Assembly: GCA_963402885.1 (NCBI GenBank)
Contig: OY727099.1
Span: 22,463,001 to 22,527,000 of the forward strand
Reading direction: 5' to 3'
Length of the DNA stretch: 64,000 nucleotides
Source of the DNA: Antedon bifida
Taxonomy: Eukaryota > Echinodermata > Crinoidea > Comatulida > Antedonidae
Part shown: positions 61,329 to 64,000 of the stretch, piece after piece
Position numbering within the stretch: the first letter of the stretch is position 1
Layout: the number at the start of each line of letters is the position of its first letter
Made by a program: the position numbers and the translations under genes
The notes under the pieces: model-generated
Seen by the model: only the letters and a program-made list of their open reading frames with translations
Database searches by the model: none
What the model was told of the DNA's origin: nothing

Positions 61329-64000
61329 GTAAATTACTAATTCTCAATTTCTCAACCATTTTTCATAAACTTTGTGTCATCATTCATAAAAAAATATATA
61401 AAAAGATACTAGACCTATGTTTTTTCGACCTAATTTAAGGTCACACACTACATTTTATGTAAAAAATAATACTATATGAAAAAAAAAATGTGAAAAACAA
61501 GGCGTTTCTAATAATTATAGCGGCCCGCTATAAATCCCAACATGCATTCCGCGCGGATTTATATTTTCATATTGTGATGTGATGCACCCACTTCGATCGA
61601 TGGCATGAAAGGTAAACAAATAAAAGAACCGTAACTTTCAGCGAAAGACAATTAATTTAGCAACGAGACAACGTCAGGCTAGGCCTACAGCTAGCGTACA
61701 ATGTTCGTACGTAACCGCTATTTACCAGTTAGGCCTACAAAACTGAGTCTAGCTAAACTAGGCCTAAGACCGTCCACGAGAGGACATTTGACGCGAGCCA
61801 CTTAGATATTGGATTGTTTCTCTCTTTTTATAAAACGTACATTTAAGACAAGGAATGACCTAGTTTAATTTTTTTTTGGAAAGTGGTATATATCCATTAT
61901 TTTTACAAAACGCCAACAATTGTAGGTCTAGTGTCTTTAAATAAAAAATTAACTACATTTTATACTGCAAAAATGTGTTCTTTTATGTTGTTCCAATGTA
62001 TATGTTTATGATGAAACTTCACTGCAATAAGCAGTGAGTATGATTGTCCAAAAATAAAACCTACCTAAATGTTTATATTTTCATAAATGTATTCAAAATG
62101 TAGTTCCTGCAGTAGACTGTTTTTTACCCTTTTTTGTTTTCAATTACAGGATAAATGGAAACTTTTACCGGCTTTTCTAAAAGTAAGAGGTTTGGTTCGA
62201 CAACACATTGACTCATTCAATTACTTCATCAATGTTGAAGTAAGTAGTAAGAAACTGTATTTGTTTGTTTGTGGGGGTAGGAATTATTTATTTTAAAATC
62301 AGTACCTTATTAAAATTAATGTGGTGCGGTGGTCACAAATAAAGTGAACAATCCCCTGTGCAGACCACAAGGTTGTCAAAGCTCTGTGTCAAAAAGTGGT
62401 TAGGTTGAAACCTTGCCAACCAAACTGGTGGCTACGGCCCTGAACATACCATTGATTTTCAAGAAAATTTATGAAAGCTTACTGAAGTTATGTTCAATGT
62501 GACCAAATACTAAATTACCAGGGTGACCCCTAGAATCCACCCCTGATAAAAATAATAGTCTAACTTTGCTTTTGGGAAGTATCAAATCTGTAAATTTTAA
62601 TTTGCTTATTTTTATCTCTTGTTGTGGTTTAACAGATCAAAAAAATTATGAAGGCAAACGAAAAAGTTATTAGTAATGCAGATCCCAATTTCTACATGAA
62701 GTGAGTATGTTGTTGAATGAATAGATACATATAAATGTGTTTACAATCGAAGCCTAGTTAGGTACCATATTGTGTCTATAAGTTCTCATCCTAAGATTTG
62801 GCAGCAGACCTACTACCACTATTGAGTTCTCATGCTAAGATTGATTTTACTATCTTCAGCAGCAGACCTTTGTCTTTCTCTTTTTTTGGCCCTGACCCCA
62901 TTTAAAACCTTTCTTCTAAGGCCATTTTAGGTGATTTCTTTCCATGGTCTGTCCTTCCGCAAAGCCATCATAACCTGGTACACTGCATACATTTCATTTT
63001 ATTTAACATCCAAATTAAAGCCAAGGCTAAATTACATGACACTTATAAAACAATGAAATTGATAAAGTACATGTACGAAGGTTTGAATGAACATCTTTTG
63101 AAGTCTTACTGGTAATGTGTAAAACATCTAGTAGTATATTATATTGTGTTTATATATTTATATATATTATAAATTTTCTACTTTATATAATTGATTTTAG
63201 GTATCTGAACATATATGTTGGAAAGCCAGATGTGGAAGAGACATTTAGCATCACTAGAGAGACCTCCCCGCATGAGTGTCGTCTTCGTGACATGACCTAT
63301 TCAGCTCAGATCAAAGTGGACATTGAGTACACCAGAGGTCAGCAAAGGGTCATTCGGAAAGATCTCCCAATTGGCAGGTAGGTTAACAGAATCAGCCTTG
63401 ATATTGATTTATAGTTGCCAAAAAAAAATGATTTTTTTTTATTTGTAGTGTTCACTTTTGACCAAAAATAGGATCAGGAAAAAATAATATATCTACCCTG
63501 AGGTGTGTCATAAAACAATAAATGTTTTATATTCATGCAATGGTACAATTAATTTCATTCGGTGAAAGATGAATGTTCTATTTTCACCATGAGTTTATTT
63601 TTACAACACTCATATGTGTATATTGTTTCTTATTACAGAATGCCTATAATGCTAAGAAGCTCAAACTGTATCCTAGCCAAAAAAAGTCAATCTGAACTGG
63701 CCAAGTTAAACGAGTGCCCACTAGATCCTGGGGGTTACTTTGTGGTGAAAGGAGTTGAAAAGGTCATTTTGATACAGGAACAATTATCAAAGAACCGAAT
63801 GATAGTCGAGTCTGACAGAAAGGGCGCTGTTTCTTGCACAGTAACGAGGTAAGTATGTGACCAAAAAAAGACGGTTGAACATTAACAGAATAAGTCCCTT
63901 CTATTTTCGGAATTTTAAATAATTAGTTTAAATAAAGAATATTTATGAGTGTAATGGTACAAAGGCCTACTAGGCCTAGCTAGGCTGAAAGACAGCAATA
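61257..64000 (+). CDS. POLR3B: RNA polymerase III subunit RPC2, first five coding exons (partial)
   Basis: Five exons join in one frame to give about 204 of the roughly 1130 residues of the second-largest Pol III subunit. The match to vertebrate POLR3B is high: [103 protein letters not shown] and [17 protein letters not shown]. This is the N-terminal protrusion and start of the lobe of the Rpb2-like beta subunit. The subunit contributes half of the Pol III active-centre cleft used for tRNA, 5S rRNA and U6 synthesis in the nucleus. The gene continues beyond the window. Confidence 0.95.
62010..62118 (+). mobile_element. MITE family B, eroded right half in POLR3B intron 1
   Basis: AGCAGTGAGTATGATTGTCC is followed later by AAATGTAGTTCCTGCAGTAG. 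It lacks the terminal GATCCC. It ends about 30 bp before exon 2. Confidence 0.45.
62150..62239 (+). CDS. POLR3B: POLR3B coding exon 2
   Basis: Acceptor TTACAG, donor GAA|GTAAGT, 30 codons: [20 protein letters not shown] and SFNYFINVE. Confidence 0.95.
62636..62700 (+). CDS. POLR3B: POLR3B coding exon 3
   Basis: Acceptor AACAG, donor AA|GTGAGT. It encodes [20 protein letters not shown]. It is too short to show up as an ORF but is clear by homology. Confidence 0.95.
63201..63377 (+). CDS. POLR3B: POLR3B coding exon 4
   Basis: Acceptor TTTTAG, donor AG|GTAGGT. It encodes [20 protein letters not shown] through KDLPIG. Confidence 0.95.
63639..63848 (+). CDS. POLR3B: POLR3B coding exon 5
   Basis: Acceptor TTACAG, donor AG|GTAAGT. 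It encodes [20 protein letters not shown] through [11 protein letters not shown]. The following intron runs to the window end. Confidence 0.95.

Overview
The window is eukaryotic nuclear DNA: AT-rich, low gene density, GT-AG introns of 0.1 to 12 kb, and many short palindromic transposons and tRNA- and 5S-derived SINEs. The two host genes closely resemble vertebrate HIPK and POLR3B, and 5S-headed SINEs are known from deuterostomes, so a marine invertebrate deuterostome (perhaps an echinoderm) is my best guess. The sequence alone does not settle the species.

Layout. 1-2.2 kb: no recognised gene. 2.2-5.9 kb: a CR1/L2-like LINE with an uninterrupted 962-codon endonuclease/reverse transcriptase ORF on the + strand. 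6.0-6.4 kb: a 5S rRNA-derived SINE. 8.1-13.7 kb: a 60-64 bp minisatellite interrupted by a 5.3 kb non-coding mobile segment, which itself carries a 1.6 kb relative of the same architecture. Both have a conserved covarying hairpin at the left end and an element-specific hairpin ending in CTAA at the right end. The outer one carries nine exact copies of a 14-mer and the pair shares a higher-order repeat rich in TGACGTCA. This is the most unusual part of the window.

16.0-54.0 kb: a complete HIPK coding sequence on the + strand, reconstructed from 14 coding exons into one continuous frame of about 1431 codons. It holds the kinase domain, a middle region with the HIPK-typical RPDPFQQ and VCPPG motifs, a SUMO-interaction motif, and a Ser/Tyr/Pro-rich tail. 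Its introns hold most of the window's MITEs: family A (17 copies plus one partial copy, with variable numbers of an internal 20-21 bp repeat), family B, family C, several single palindromic elements, and tandem repeats. 54-61 kb: the 3' flank or long 3' UTR, with further MITEs and a tandem array carrying ten ATTTGCAT octamers. 61.26-64 kb: the first five coding exons of POLR3B (RNA polymerase III second-largest subunit), + strand, cut by the window edge.

The two host genes have no evident joint function: HIPK is a nuclear signalling kinase and POLR3B is core RNA polymerase III. The LINE could in principle mobilise SINEs, but no tail match is clear enough to pair it with one here. All exon borders were deduced by reading splice sites and homology by eye, not with transcripts.
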